DNA of 23,914 nt, taken from positions 8,596 through 32,509 of the forward strand of contig NW_005434465.1 of NCBI RefSeq assembly GCF_000315625.1, given 5' to 3'. Source of the stretch: Guillardia theta CCMP2712 (taxonomy: Eukaryota > Cryptophyceae > Pyrenomonadales > Geminigeraceae). Below the pieces are notes generated by a model. It searched no databases. It was not told the origin of the DNA and was given only the letters and a program-made list of their open reading frames with translations. Position numbers and translations under genes: made by a program. Shown here piece after piece: positions 10,197-21,500 of the stretch; the stretch's first letter is position 1, and every line of letters begins with the position of its first letter.

Positions 10197-12239
10197 ATGG
10201 CCAAGAGAGTTCGAGAGCTGGAGGAGGAGGAGACGAATTCAGCTGTAGAGCAAGAGGCTAGGGGGGTACAAACAAAAGTCAACAAAGCAGATCAAGCCAT
10301 CACTGCTGCAGTGCAAGAGATCAAGGGAGTTGTGGAAAAGATCAATGGAGTAGTGGACGAGATCAAGGGAGTAGTGGACGAGATCAAGGGAGTAGTGGAA
10401 AAGATTAATGGATTAGAGGACGAGATCAAGGGAGTAGAGGCAAAGATTGATGGAGTAGACCAAACCATGGCTGATGTAGAGCAAGAGATCAGCCAGGCAC
10501 AAGACCCCAATATGAAGCCTGTCTTGATCATGAAACAAACGAAGCTTGAAGGTGAAAAGCAACAGCTTGCGGCCAGAGAGAAACGGCTTCGAGGTGACAA
10601 GAAACAGCTTGGAGTTAGAGAGAGACAGCTTCGAGATAAAAAGGCGAAGCTTCGAGAGGAAATGAAGGAAAAGAAGCAGGCAGCTTTTACCTGGACAGAG
10701 TCAGAAGCTCGGCTTGACGGTATGGGGTTTTGCAAGGAGGAGAAATACTTCCGTCTAGATTGCTCTTACTTAAGGGGCACAAATGTAAACAGCGGAGAGC
10801 AGCTTCTTCTCTACTGCCGAAAAGCCTTCCTGGAGCAGTTCCGTTTCCTGCGAGAGCAAGTGCTAGAGCATGGTGCTCTTGGATGGATACAAGGCTCTCC
10901 AGGAACAGGGAAGACAACAACAACTCTTTCGTTTTGTATGACGCTGGATAGGAATGAGTGGAGCTTCAAATGCATCAGGCTGAAGGCCAGAAGCAACACC
11001 TGTGTCGTGGAGGTGACAGGCAACAAGAGAAGAACATGCTCTGTCGCAAAGGAGTCTGAGGGGGAACAGATGAAACTGTTGCTTGAAGGGTTGTTAGACG
11101 GCAAAAAGAGCCTCCTGGTGCTCGATGGCTACTTGACACACCAAGAATCTCACACGAGAGCTTTGGTAGCATGTATAGGATGGCGGGATGCTGACAGGCA
11201 AAATCGACGTCTTGTGGTGGTGACGTCAATGGCTTCTCGAGGAAAGACCTACGATGAAGAGGATCGAGAGTTGGGGCTGAAGGAGCACATAGTTCCATCA
11301 TGGAGGATCGATGAATATCTAGAGGCAGTGCAGTTTGACGAGTTTTACAACAAGGTGGCTCCCACCTTGGAAATGAATGTGACAGGAGAGGTTTTGGGTT
11401 TCAAGATGACTACACGGCCGAGATCGAAAGAAGAGCGAGTGAGGCATAAGCACTACCTCGCAGGTGGGTCATGTCGGTACATGTTCGACATGACTGCGGC
11501 GGAGGTCCTGCGGTCCTTGGATCTTGCGCTTTTATGTGCTCCAAACTTACAAGATCTTTTTCGGGGCCATGTAGGCGCTTCCTCGGGGGATCTGACGAAC
11601 AGGCTGACTGCTACTTTGGTAACTCAGGAGAAGGTGGTCAGGTTTCCTGTGAGCAAGTACGTAGCCAGCAATCTTGCGGCGTCCGCGGGTGCGGTTGACA
11701 TACTGAGAAGAATGTTGACGGCCTTTAGAGGCCCGCGAGCCATGCATGGGTATCTTTTGGAGATGCTCTTTTTCGAGGAAGTGAGATGAGACCTGAGCAT
11801 AACTTACCGTGGATCAAGTGAGCCTGAAGTTTTGAAAGCATGCAATCTCGTTGTAATCTTGAATCCGTCACAAGACACGGACTCTCTTCCCCACACGAGG
11901 GTGTGTCTCAAGCCAATCAGTGAATTTCAAGGTGGCTGGGACGCAATCATTGTAGATAAGGATGACAAGGTCGTGCAGTTTTTTCAGCTGACGGTGGCAA
12001 AGGATCACTCTCTCAAGCTCTCGTATTTCTTGACAGCTCTTGAGGCTCTGGGGATTCCTCCAGGTGGGACGTGGACGATAAGGATCGTTTTTGTCGTTCC
12101 GCCGGAGGATGGAATGTTGTTCCGAATAGCCTCTGTCAAGGATGACGGGGCGCTAGAGCAGTACATGTGGAAGAAAGGGGAGGAGCGGTCAATGGTCCAG
12201 GTGGCGAGTATTGATTTCAATCGAGGATACGTTAGTTAG
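10197..12239 (+). CDS. Crinkler/RHS-like P-loop NTPase with heptad-repeat coiled coil; interrupted by one TGA
   Basis: One frame runs from ATG 10197 to TAG 12237, about 680 codons, broken only by TGA at 11787-11789. Residues 1-165 are coiled coil with repeated EIKGVV/EKINGV heptads, then a Lys/Arg/Glu/Leu-rich helix. The NTPase has Walker A GSPGTGKTTT (233-242) and Walker B SLLVLD (305-310). Further on come KHYLAGGSCRYMF (about 418-430) and, after the stop, GWDAIIVDKDDKVVQFFQLTVAKDHSLKL. This order (coil, NTPase, AGGSxRYMF block, then a 'D-A-hydrophobic ... Q-x-TVAKxHxLKL' tail) is what I know from Crinkler effectors and trypanosome RHS proteins, which share a common NTPase. Roles proposed for that superfamily include nuclear effectors and host-element interactions; none is shown here. 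The TGA may be a nonsense mutation, or may lie in a 42-nt intron (11781-11822). Family call is moderate. Confidence 0.62.
10340..10462 (+). repeat. 21-nt tandem repeat encoding a heptad
   Basis: Units of the type GAGATCAAGGGAGTAGTGGA(C) repeat with small changes about six times, each adding seven residues of coiled coil in the Crinkler-like gene. The DNA repeat and the protein heptad have the same period, so unit number can change without breaking the frame or the coil. Confidence 0.8.
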
Positions 12240-12758
12240 TGATGGGTGGCGAATGAAGATGTCAGGAACTGCTCAGATGGCTGAAGATGCGAAGGAAGTA
12301 GACCACTCATAGCGTGTTCTGAGGCTGAGCTGTCATGCTCACGGACAAGGGGGGATGTGGATAATTTTACTCACAAAACTGAAATACAATCCAAATTCAC
12401 CCATGTAAAATATGTTTGGGTAGTACCGGCCATCACTGAAATCCATAACTTGATAGACCAGCCTCGCCTCTGCTCTTCCTCTGGGTGATGGAGGCAGTGC
12501 AGGCGCCGCTGGGGGCTCTGAGGCTTCCGAAGCAGGGGCTGCAGGGGGAACTGACTCAAAGGCTGACTCGCTGACTCGGGTGGGTAGAGATCCACTGCAT
12601 AGCTGCCGTGAGCCCGGGAAGAGCTTCCTGAGCTGGGGATAACTGCGCCCTGCTCAGGGGAAACTCTGCATCAACCGCCCTGTGACTGAAGGCTTGGGGG
12701 GGGATACAGGGAGGTCCGCCCGCAAGTTGAAAGAGAGCGGGCGATGGGATCTCGCTGC
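12240..12758. other. intergenic stretch with no supported gene
   Basis: This 520-bp stretch follows the Crinkler-like gene. Short ORFs on both strands have no recognisable motif. It contains direct CTGACTC-type repeats near 12550-12575. I see no RNA gene or transposon end. Confidence 0.5.
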
Positions 12759-14079
12759 TCAGACGTGCGCTATCAGCTCGCCGAGGTCAATATATTCTTG
12801 CGGCACTCCACGGTCAACCAGGGCCTGATGCACCCGCAGGAAGGAAGGCAGTAGGGGAGGGAGGACCAGATCCGGCTCGTCCGCTTGACGGAGGGTACCA
12901 TCCAGCCCAGAGAACAGAGTAGGGGTCGAAAATGTCCAGGTCTGCACACAGGGTAGAGTAGCGCTCCATGGTAAGAAGCTGGCCGTGGCGATGTAATAAG
13001 GTGATAGACTAACGCTGCTTGAGGTGTGAATCCATCTCCTCCCTTCTGATATGGAAGCTGACGCTTGAAGATGGCAAACTCCATTGGGGACAAGACTGAA
13101 GGGCTGGCCAAGCTCAGGTCGACGTCCGAGCCTCTGTCAGACAAGGGCAAGGTTTTTTGTCCTGAAGAACACTCTGATCGAAAGCAGCACATGCAGTGTG
13201 TTCGGGGCGCTATGGCGGGGAGTTTAGGGGGTGCTGCATGCCATGGCAGGTGTCATGCCACAGATGAGAGAGATGACCAGCATTCGAAAGTGGCACGGTG
13301 TGCCTTTGTGCACAACATGTGTTGCAAGGTTCAAATACTACAAGAATTGCAATAATCTTGAGCAGACTTTGCTCTCTAAATGGGACGATACCTTGTTTTT
13401 CAAACTGTTGGATTTCTTGCAATGTCATGGGCAACCAAGTACCTCGAATGGAGTCTTCGTTCTGTATCCTTGAATTTCGATTCCACTGCGAGGCCCATTG
13501 GAAGTTCCTGGATATGCAACGTATCTCGACCAGCGTTTCTCTTGGGAGACGTATGATCCCTGATGGTGTGTCCCCTCAGTGTGCCCAGTTCCGATGGCAC
13601 ACCTTTGAATGCCGGCGAGATCCACAGGTTCTTAGCAACGAGTACAAAATGCAATAACGCGCCGAAGAACCCACATTTGTACCTGTCCTCTTGAATAAAG
13701 GCCGTGAATTTACATGCTAGTACGCTAGGGTGCTGGGCTCTGGTCCCCAAAGATGCTATCTACGATCTTTGCGGCCTGTAAGGTGCTTTCCACATGATAG
13801 ACTTGTCGGCTCTATCGACTGAGTCTACTATGAGTCCCGGCTCCCTCAGCTTACGGTTTTGAGTTGATCCTCTTGTCCAACGATGAAGCAGGTCTCATCG
13901 GTGCCTTGAGTCGCGGTGTAAGTCTCGAGATTCCGCTCGTGGTTCCTCCATGCTTGCACGGCTTTGGACTCTGCGCTCCATTCGCTCAGAGCATCTTCAA
14001 ACTTGGCAGGTCGCGTCTCGCCTGTCGGGTGCATGTACGGTGTGATTCCCTTTTGTCCCCCAAGGATGCAGTATCGCAA
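12759..14079 (-). pseudogene. degenerate minus-strand ORF pieces, identity unknown
   Basis: Several minus-strand frames look protein-like but do not connect. 14079-13846 is hydrophilic (KFEDALSEWSAESKAVQAW). 13750-13400 holds AKNLWISPAFKGVPSELG. 13434-13210 holds a Cys/His cluster (CNTCCAQRHTVPLSNAGH). 13192-12773 holds MEFAIFKRQLPYQKGGDGF. 12947-12759 holds LRVHQALVDRGVPQEYIDLG. Frame changes between them are not explained by good introns. Because the next DNA downstream is a broken Ty3/gypsy integrase, these may be gag- or host-derived transposon remnants, but no gag or protease motif is clear. Treat as unclassified. Confidence 0.3.
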
Positions 14080-14127
14080 TCGTTGGCAGGTCGACCCCTC
14101 AGCGCTAGAATGATCCCATGATGGCTG

Positions 14128-14806
14128 GTGCAGTACTTAGTAGGCATGCAAAATGATACGAGCATGTCGACTGGAGAAATGACTCTAGAGTATTCCGTTG
14201 CAAGCTGGTTTGGAGAGCTTGAGTTTCAATTCCAACGACAAAGGATAAGTACTCAGTCTTGGTATTTCTTGATCATTTTTCAGCATGAGTCGATCACGTG
14301 GAAGCAAGCAGTTCGTGGGTTCTTCGAGACTGTGTACAGAAATCAGGGAATTTGTAAGCAAGTCTTGTCTGACAATGGAAGCATTTTCAATTCAACATTT
14401 TGGGACGAAGTTTTCAACCTGATGGGTATTGACGTTCGACATTCTAGAGTATATTATCCTCAATCCAATGGTAGAGTTGAAAATTCAACAGCATGATTGT
14501 GGATGCGTTACGAATTTTCTGTATGAAATATCCTCACAAGACTTGGGATGTCTACTTGACTCATTCGGAGACCGTTTGGAAATCTACAGTGCGTAATGCC
14601 TCAGGATTGACTCCATTTGAGATAATCAATGGTTGTGAGATTAAGGACGTGTTGCTCGAGATGCGATGACTATCAGTGCAGCAAGTGATCGGATACAGAA
14701 AGGAGGTTGTCGAAACAACGCAGGTCTTAGTATGAATACAAGGTTGGAGGCAAGGTAATGTTATCTACCCAGGATTTGAAGTTGCCAGAGACAGTACCCA
14801 AGATGA
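14128..14806 (+). mobile_element. Ty3/gypsy integrase fragment, frameshifted
   Basis: The first frame (to 14496) carries LSDNGSIFNSTFWDEVF and RVYYPQSNGRVEN, the second Asp and the Glu region of the integrase DDE core; the first catalytic Asp region is missing. The homology continues in another frame from 14493 to 14669 (HKTWDVYL and NASGLTPFEIINGCE), and again near 14745-14800 (VMLSTQDLKLPETV). It then stops abruptly at a GAGAGAAAGAAG simple repeat. The piece is therefore truncated at both ends and frameshifted at least twice, and is not functional. Its lower GC than its neighbours fits a foreign insert. Confidence 0.85.
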
Positions 14807-15043
14807 TGAGAGAAAGAAGGAGAGAGAAAGAAGGAGAGAGAAAGAAGAGGCCCGGGCCGTACTGTACGGTACTCCGAGTAGAGTCCGACGGCGTAGTCCC
14901 GGCCCCAGGTCACCGGGTCCGACGGCCGCGCCTTGCCGAGTTGGCGGCAACCGTTGAACCGTGAACCGCCGGCCCGGAGACTCCCGGCGGCCCCGAGAGT
15001 TCGGAACTAGAGTAAACTTAAAAATCATTACGGGTCTCGATTA
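14807..15043. other. simple repeat followed by GC-rich block, no gene
   Basis: About 14805-14850 is an AGAGAAAGAAGG repeat. From 14851 to about 15010 follows a very GC-rich segment containing the inverted motif GTACTGTACGGTAC and two copies of GTCCGACGGC. It ends at an AT-rich boundary near 15015. It does not match any gene I recognise and may be a piece of a transposon terminus. Confidence 0.4.
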
Positions 15044-15352
15044 CTATACACGATCACGGTGGGGAAGAATCTGGTAGGGGTGGGGGCAGGGGAAGTCTGG
15101 GGTAGGGGGTGGAATGCCCGACCTCAACTCACTGAGGCTTGGGATTTCCAGGTAGAGGTAATAGGGGTGGCTGTTGACTTTCGAAACAAGGGGGGTGGTA
15201 ATCTGTGATTCACCCAGTAAACCTCTTACTTTTTTTATATCTGGACCCCTACGTTGTGTACCCCTACCCTCTCTATTGCTATTGCCTACGACACCACCCC
15301 CTATCTCGATGCTGATGTCCGAATTGCTCGGAGTTACCATGATGTCGCTCAT
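15044..15352 (-). CDS. possible small hypothetical gene, 5' part
   Basis: A minus-strand frame from ATG 15352 reads about 102 aa: MSDIMVTPSNSDISIEIGGG, then a Gly/Arg-rich stretch, KKVRGLLGESQITTPLVSKV and HPYYLYLEIPSLSEL, ending in a Pro-rich tail. The amino-acid mix is protein-like and not a simple composition artefact. It would be divergent from the channel gene at 15510. The frame may continue by splicing. No family is recognised. Confidence 0.3.
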   Translation of the reverse strand: MSDIMVTPSNSDISIEIGGGVVGNSNREGRGTQRRGPDIKKVRGLLGESQITTPLVSKVNSHPYYLYLEIPSLSELRSGIPPPTPDFPCPHPYQILPHRDRV

Positions 15353-15509
15353 GTGGGAGCGTAGCAGGTCGTAGCACCTCGGGACTGACGCCCCCCCCCT
15401 GTGGTCGGGCGGAGAAAGCAATCAGAGGCTGCACACAACCCCCGGGGTGAACCGCAGCACACCAGAAGAAGAGATAAGACAGTGAGAGCAGGTAGCAGAC
15501 GCGTTCAAC

Positions 15510-18500
15510 ATGCAGGGAACCGTTGTGGCGTCAGTGCTCAAGAAGCGAGGAGAGAAGAATGTGAGGAAAGTGGAAGAGGAGGAGATAGAGAAGTTGATCA
15601 AACATCCGGTTGATACGTTGGTACATGACGTCAACGAGGTGGAGGGAGTCCTCAGGGACACAGAGTTACAGAAGCTCTTCGGGCTAAGGAGCAGAACCGA
15701 TCCTGTAGTTCGCAGGGAGATTCAGATTGACGGGCTCCTGACCAAAGTACGCGAGAAGCTATCTCGTTCCTCCTCCTACGTGCGGCTATTCGGAACGTCA
15801 ATCTTCTTCCTCGTCTACGTCTCCTTCCTCTTCATGCAGCGAGACATCGAGTCGTCCTACTATGTGGAAAGCTCTGTCATCGACCTTGTGGGGAGCAACC
15901 TGCCCATGCTGGGCAACGGAGGATACATGAACTCAGGTCTGGGTTCGACTGGATTTCTGAGCACATCAGAAGATTTCTACTCCTGGTAGGCGACCATGTG
16001 CTCGTCCTTACTCACGGACATTTCAGGTTCCGCGGGATCGCTCAAGTGGTCTTCAGCGATCCTGTGTGTGGGGACGGGACATGTGATGGGCCGGACGAGT
16101 ATCCGGGCTTCGGGAGGTTCGGATGTATCAAAGACTGCGGCAAGTACAAGAACGTCACAAGTCTCACCATCACGCTAGAGGACGTTGTGAAGCGAAGTAG
16201 CAGCGAGCTTGGTATCTCTCTCAAGGACTCGGAGCTCGAGGCGGACGCGTCGAGGGTGCGATTCTTCTACAACATCTACAGCGAGACCATGGGAGACTTT
16301 CTCTTGGAGAGCGACACCAACGCTACTCAGCTGACGTTCGAGGCTCCAGACGGAGAGCTCACGCTCGTCCTCTACCAAGAATCTTCTGTAGAGGAGCTGG
16401 TGGAGAATCAAGCTGTGACTTCGCTGTATGGAATTACGCAGAGGTAGCGATATTCGTGTATGCTGAGCGAGCTGAGAAAGTTTTACAGCTCCTTCTCACG
16501 TCTACCAACGCGCAAGACCGCGATCGAATACGGAAACTTGCGCGAGGTCATCAAGAACGCTGTGTACGGGGAGAACGCTATCAAGACTTTGTGTCGCTCG
16601 CCGCTGGAGGCTCAGGTTGCCTTCTGCGACACGTTCAACCCGCAAGGTACAGAGCATGGAGAGGGGCGGAGGGCTCTGAAGATCTGATGGGCAGACATGG
16701 GCTACCTTTTCACCTCCAAGTACGGGGTCAGCGGCAGGATCGACCTCAAGGACTCAGTGACTGGTGTGTTGGAGACTATAGTGAAGGTATGCTTTCGGCT
16801 AGGTCTTCCTATAGTAAATCTCGCACAGGTGGGTTACTGCAGCATTCTGCCCAATGTCAGCGGAAGCCCGTATGCACAGGCCAACAAGGCAACAATCGTT
16901 CGGTCAGGGTCCAGCTGCGACGGGTCTTCCGGGACCCGACGCTCTCGAGAACGCGAGGCTACTCCAAGGAGGCAGCTGCTACAAGCTGCTACTCCCATCA
17001 TGCCAGCCTGGCAAGACGAACTGGACGTAGGTCCAGCTGAACCCCAACATCGACTTGCATCTTCTTCCTTGCACACAAGCGCTCAGCGTGAGGATGTACG
17101 GAACAGCCGGGAATCTGCTGGGAACACGCACGGATGGCTACCGTCGAGGGCTAACAAGCAGTCACTGAGAGCTGTGTCAAACTGCCCTAACACGGGTCAA
17201 ATTCTTACAAGCGCCGCTGGCTTCTTGACGTCGGGCTACACCACCTACAGTTACAACACTGACTGCTCTTGGACCATCGCGTCTCCGAGCAACAGCAGCG
17301 TGACTTTGACATTTCAACGGTTCGACGTGCAATATCATAGCTCATGCAAGTACGACAAGGTGTATATCTACTCCTGTACAAGTGTGAGCTGCTCGCCGTC
17401 AGCCTTGCTCGCGACCTTGTGCGGGAGCTTGGATCAGATCAATCCTCAAGTCACGTCCCCCACGGGCATCATGAAGGTGTCCTTCAAGTCGGACAGTAGT
17501 GTCAACAACCAAGGCTTCTGTGCCACGTGGGGTACCGGTTCTGCTTGCCCTGTGAACCCTGATACCCCCGTGTTGAGGAGAGTGCTACATATCCTGAGAC
17601 CTTTGCACAATGAGGGCCTGTACGGGGTTGCCATGGCAGAGGTCGAGGTAACGAGTCCTTCCAACTCCACCTACATGCGTTATGCTCTTTCAACCGACGC
17701 TCAGCCGACTCCTACTTGTGACTGCACCGACTGGCGAGATTCTGCTACCTGCCCCAATACTGTCAGGAGCGGCTCTAAGATCCTGCTCTACTACGAGGGC
17801 GCGACCTCTCGGAAATACTTTCGGGTCAGAGTGATTGCATGCAACCAGTACCCTGAGGTTACACTGTCCAGCCCTAGCTACATCTACTACGCTACCTACT
17901 TCCTAGGACCTCCAGCTGTCAGCTTGTCTTTCCTTGTCAACATGCCAGCACCCCCAGCTGACAGCACAACTGACCCCATGGACGGCATGCCGTCGCCTGC
18001 CAACTCCTCTACCAACCCCGGCAACAGCTCGTCGGTTTTGAGCTCTGTGTGTGGAAACATCTCTGTCGATGAGGTTTGGAGGAAGATAGTCGAGGACATT
18101 CTCAACCAGACTCTAGCTCTCCCCCAGCAGGCGACCTTCAATGTGACGTACCAAGACTCCTCCGTTAACCTGTCGAGTGTGGTGTTTGCGACTTCGAACG
18201 TCCATGTGGCAACCATCGTCAACCTTCTGCTTGATCATCGGCAGAGGATGCAGGAGGCGCTTGGTCGCGCTTGTCCCCTCCTCAACATTCAGCAAGAGAT
18301 GGCGATCCGTACCAGCTGGCTCTTCAACAAGGGCGCGCGAGGTGAGAAACAGGAATTTGGTCTTGTCAGCCATTGACAGCTGAGCTGCAGGTGGTGCATG
18401 TCAAGCTCACTACGACTGCGATGACGGACTGTTCTGCGTAAAACCAAGCTCGTCAAGCTCAGAGGAGTTGGGAACCTGCGACATCTGCAGCTTCTGCAAG

Positions 18501-21500
18501 GTTGACGCCAGAGACGCCATCGACAACAGATGTCCCTTCCTCATGTGTCCAACCTCAGGCAACTTCCCCGCCTGCAGCAACGCGGAGCGGTTCACAGCGA
18601 GCGCCACGTGCCCGAGCGACTACAAGTTCAGCGTGTGGGAGTACCGCAATGCGAGCGAGGGCCCGCCTAAGATCGTTCCTCCCTTCGAGCCCAAGAACCG
18701 TGAGATTACTCCCTACAACAGGATCGTCGGCGCCATCGTGATCTCACAGAGAAGGATGAAACCGACGTCCTGCGCTCAGAGCGTGAACAAGCATGTTCAA
18801 AGCTTCATGAAGTCAGTAGAGGGCGTCGTTACCTGCCCTTCCTCTACCCTCGATGACACACCCTTCGGGTACGATCCGTCCTTCATGTCCTTCAGCAGCA
18901 TGTACAACCCGAAGCTCTTCCCCGAGAAGTTCTACGCGCCCCTTGAGAGACACGTGATCGTGTCACAAGGAGAGACAGACCTCTCGTTCCCCATCGGCTT
19001 CTACCCGCACAAGTACGACACCAACTTCTTCGATACGAACATGGACGGCTTCATCTCTGAGGAGGAGGCGTCCATCAACGCCACCAGCTTCAAGGTAGCC
19101 TACAAGGACCGCAAGCTCATCATGCCGTCTGAGGCGGACACCTTCAAGCTCTACTTCGACGAGCGACTGACGCAGATGCTGGCGCAGAGCATGATTCAGT
19201 TCGCAGAGGACGGGTCCTTCATAGACTCGCAGACGGAGGAAGTACAGGTACAGTTCCTGACCTACAACGCTCCTAAGAACATCTTTGCCCTGCACGAGTT
19301 CATTTTCACCTGGCAGAAGACAGGAAGGATCCCCTGGGACTACAAGGTCAACTCCTTCTCCGTTGACTTCTTCGCGGGGCCCAAGGCCGTGATGCAGATC
19401 TTCTTGTTCGTCCTCGTCGTCGGGTTTCTCCTCATCAACAGCTACATGGAGGTCACAGAGCTGCTCGGCGAGATCCGCAAGTACAACCTGACAGGTTACC
19501 TATCGCATCCTTTCAACTGGATCGACTGGACGCACTTCGCCTTCATGTGGGGGACTATCATCACCTGCCTCCTCCACTACTTCGACTGCCGCCAGTTCTA
19601 CATGAAGTCCAACTACCCTGTGCTCTTCTACGGGCCCCAGTACGGCTCGACAGGGCAGCGCAAGGGGATCACAACTGTGCAGACAGGAACGGGTTTCCAA
19701 ATTCCTCTGCTCAAGTCAGGGAACGCCAAGGCAAGGCACTTCCGAACAGATAACCAGGCAGAGATGGACCTGCTGCTGCTGCTGGAGCAGGCGAGGACGG
19801 TCTCGGGGTCGATGAACCTCTACTCCTTCTTCGCGGGAGTCAGCGTCGTGCTCTTCGTGCTGCGCATGCTCAAGTCTCTTGACTTCCAAGAGCGCATGGG
19901 CCTCGTGACTCGCACCATCGCACGCGCGTCCAGCGACCTCTGGCACTTCATGCTGCTGTTTGCTGTCGTGTTCTATGGCTACTCCGTGGTGGGACACATG
20001 CTGTTTGGTCATCAGTACGAGGTGAGAACGAGGAGCGATGAGGGAGGAGGGAGGAAGCGGAAGAAAGAGGAGGAGGTGGTAAGAGGAGGAAGACAGAGGA
20101 AGGAGAAGGCGGCGGGAGGAGGAGGAAGGTGGAGGCGGGAGGAAGAGGAAGAGGGAGGAGCAGCAGGGTAGAGGGGAAGAGGAGGAAGGAGCTGACAAGG
20201 TATGATGTGACAGGGCATGAAGGACATGTCGACGGCTTCTCTGACGCTCCTCATCTTCCTGCTCAGTCTCGACACGACTCAGTTCTACGCGTCGGTGAGC
20301 GAGCAGAGGAGGCGCGGGCTGATGCTGACATGCAGCCTTAGATGTCACACGCAGCTCCTGACGGTGCGTTTCACATCTTTCTGTGGTCTTATCTGTTCAT
20401 CGCTTTCTTCATCCTGCTCAATGTCTTCCTCGCCATCTTGGTGGACGCGTACGCCAAGGTCAAGGAGGAGACGGAGGGCACGACTGGGCTGGTGGAGGAC
20501 CTGCTGGAGACTCTCTGGCATGGGCTGAGGAAGGCGATAAGGATGCAGCAGTTCGTGTCGAACCAGAAGCTGGAAGAGGCGCTTGTGAAGGAGCGCGAGA
20601 CGTTGACGTCCAAGGAGAGCCAGCGTCGCATCCTTGAGCGGGACCTTGAGGAGGAGAGGCTGGTTCTGCTTCCCGGAGGCGTCTCGCTCGACACTCAGGA
20701 CCTTGCTACGATCGCTCGACGAGCGTTGGAGATGGAGAGAGACAAAGTTCATCCGGAGGAGGAAGAAGACAGGGAGCGGGATGACCCGATGTTCAACGAG
20801 GACGAGATCGTGGCGTCTGCTGATCTGATGAACCGCTACGGCATGGAGCCATCGGAGATCTCGGAGAGGAGGAAGAGCGAGCTGCTGGAGCTTCATGATC
20901 TTGAGGGCATCCGACGGCAGATCGGGACGCAGATCGGACAAGTCAAACTTCTGGGCAGCCAGCAGCGAGTCCTCGATCTCTTGACAAGCATAGGGAAGGA
21001 AATCGCCCCATCAGCCATCGCTGCTGCCATGGCGCAGCAGAAGGAGCAAGAGCAAGATATTCACACGGCAGCAGCTCCGACGTTGGTGAAGCTTTTGAGG
21101 GTAACGCTGGTACGAGCAACTAACTTGCCGAGGATGGACCTGATCTCGGGCTGTGACCCCTACTGCGTGCTCTTCGTGAACGCGTGCTCGGGTCTGTCAA
21201 CGTTTGCATCGGAGGTGCTGCACAAGAACGTGAACCCCGAGTGGGAGCAGGAGTTCGAGTGGAGGATGACGAGTCAGACCAAGGTGCTCAGCGTCACCCT
21301 GTGGGACAAGGACGATGTAAGCGCCTGCCGGACACCTGCTGGAGCTGGCTGATTCATCTGACGGGTTTACCTTCTCAGGTGACGAGCGACGATCTGGTGG
21401 GGTCAGTGCAAGTGGACCTGCAGCAGCTGCCGGACGGCGAAGAGGAGGAGTTAACGCTGCCGCTGCACAACCACAAACTCTTCAAGAAGCTGCGCGAGAC

